Shown: piece by piece, positions 4,764 to 5,447 of the stretch
How the letters are laid out: every line of letters begins with the position of its first letter
How positions within the stretch are numbered: the stretch's first letter is position 1
Origin: WLMZ01 sp031367435
GTDB lineage: Bacteria; Actinomycetota; Acidimicrobiia; Acidimicrobiales; Ilumatobacteraceae
Assembly: GCA_031367435.1 (NCBI GenBank)
Contig: JANLPV010000083.1
Location: 1 to 5,447, forward strand
DNA length: 5,447 nt
Direction of reading: 5' to 3'
Position numbers and translations under genes: made by a program
The notes under the pieces: generated by a model
What the model was told of the DNA's origin: nothing
Databases searched by the model: none
Seen by the model: the letters and a program-made list of their open reading frames with translations, nothing else

Positions 4764-5447
4764 ATGGATCCGCGTCGAAACCCCTACTCGCCAGGCGCCG
4801 GGTTACGCCCATCCGCGCTGACCGGCCGCGACGCGGAGATCGAGGCGTTCGCTGTGCTCCTGTTCCGCGCTCGCGACGGCCGCTCAGCCCCCGGCATGAT
4901 CCTGCACGGACTACGCGGAGTCGGCAAGACCGTCCTCCTCAATGAACTCGCGAACACAGCACGCAAAGACGGATGGGTCGTCGCCTCCGTAGAAGCCGAT
5001 CACAGCGGGACACGCACCCCGTTCCGACAGCAAGTGGCCACAGCGCTCGAGGAGGGGCTGCGCAAGGAGGCGGGGCGCTCCAACTTCGCTGACAAAATGC
5101 GCAAAGCGATAGCGACTCTGAAGTCATTCTCCGTGACAGTGCTCGGCCAGGGCGTCAGCCTCGAACTGCAGAACCGAGGATCGTCAGGATCCCTCAACGC
5201 GGACTTCACCGACCTTGTCATCGACCTGGCAGAGGCGGCTCGCGATCTGGACACCGGCGTCGCCGTATTCATCGATGAGATGCAACACCTCGCCGAGCCC
5301 GAACTCGCCGCTATCTGCCAGGCATGCCACGCCGCGAACCAGCAGAATCTGCCCTTTGTGGTCGTGGGCGCCGGCTTGTCAAACCTGCCCAGAGTCCTGG
5401 CCGACGCGGTGTCCTACGCCGAACGGCTCTTCGACTATCGCAGCATC
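4764..5447 (+). CDS. AAA+ family ATPase, N-terminal part (runs off the window)
   Basis: An open frame of 228 codons with no stop before the window ends. It begins D-P-R-R-N-P-Y-S-P-G-A-G-L-R-P and L-T-G-R-D-A-E-I-E, typical of an actinobacterial stand-alone ATPase family. Walker A is G-L-R-G-V-G-K-T (49-56, K55), Walker B is V-A-V-F-I-D-E-M-Q-H-L (167-177, D171 and E172), and V-V-V-G-A-G-L (199-205) fits sensor 1. The fold resembles ORC/Cdc6- or STAND-like predicted ATPases of the COG1672 type; the partner and the C-terminal domain, which would define the job, lie outside the window. The ATG at 4764 has no SD but a -10-like box 7 nt upstream. It lies downstream of ssrA with no gene between, a position where mobile-element cargo is often found. 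ATPase call firm, role unknown. Confidence 0.88.
   Translation, partial: MDPRRNPYSPGAGLRPSALTGRDAEIEAFAVLLFRARDGRSAPGMILHGLRGVGKTVLLNELANTARKDGWVVASVEADHSGTRTPFRQQVATALEEGLRKEAGRSNFADKMRKAIATLKSFSVTVLGQGVSLELQNRGSSGSLNADFTDLVIDLAEAARDLDTGVAVFIDEMQHLAEPELAAICQACHAANQQNLPFVVVGAGLSNLPRVLADAVSYAERLFDYRSI

Overview
The window comes from a GC-rich bacterial chromosome, most likely an actinobacterium. The main grounds are a minus-strand cluster in which a JAMM-type Mec peptidase and an O-phosphoserine-type cysteine synthase CysM resemble the Mycobacterium mec-cysO-cysM locus, an SmpB with a mycobacterium-like C-terminus, and several genes without a clear Shine-Dalgarno site. The exact lineage cannot be fixed from this sequence alone.

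Layout. (1) Positions 1-305, plus strand: the C-terminal end of an alpha/beta-hydrolase (Lip-type carboxylesterase), cut by the window edge. (2) Positions 361-2896, minus strand: a sulfur/redox cluster read in the order mec (2896-2495), redoxin (2468-1434), cysM (1311-361). (3) Positions 2978-4058, plus strand, divergent from mec: smpB and a HutD/Ves-family cupin. (4) Positions 4112-4499: ssrA, the tmRNA that works with SmpB. (5) Positions 4500-4763: a non-coding spacer ending in an AT-rich patch of inverted and helically phased repeats. (6) Positions 4764-5447: the N-terminal 228 codons of an AAA+ ATPase that runs off the window.

The main discovery is the middle gene of the sulfur cluster. 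It looks like two broken ORFs split by an in-frame TGA (2069-2067), but there is no frameshift. The TGA stands exactly where the redox-active cysteine of the thioredoxin fold is expected (S-S-W-[UGA]-G-C-R-Y-E-L-P). Fourteen bases after it lies a perfect 6-bp hairpin with a five-base loop carrying G at loop position 2, which fits the bacterial SECIS pattern. I therefore read 2468-1434 as one 344-residue selenoprotein, a thioredoxin-like (TlpA/AhpC-type) protein with Sec at residue 134 in an unusual U-x-C arrangement. It sits between Mec and CysM, where mycobacteria carry the sulfur carrier CysO; no CysO-like ORF is visible here.

The genes fall into two working groups. Mec and CysM belong to carrier-protein-dependent cysteine synthesis, and the selenoprotein is presumably a thiol/peroxide redox partner made with them. 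SmpB and tmRNA together rescue stalled ribosomes; the tag encoded here appears to be ANQQFILTA, with an uncommon -LTA end. The region after the tmRNA 3' end may be accessory DNA, since tmRNA 3' ends are frequent integration sites, but no integrase or att repeat is visible in the window.
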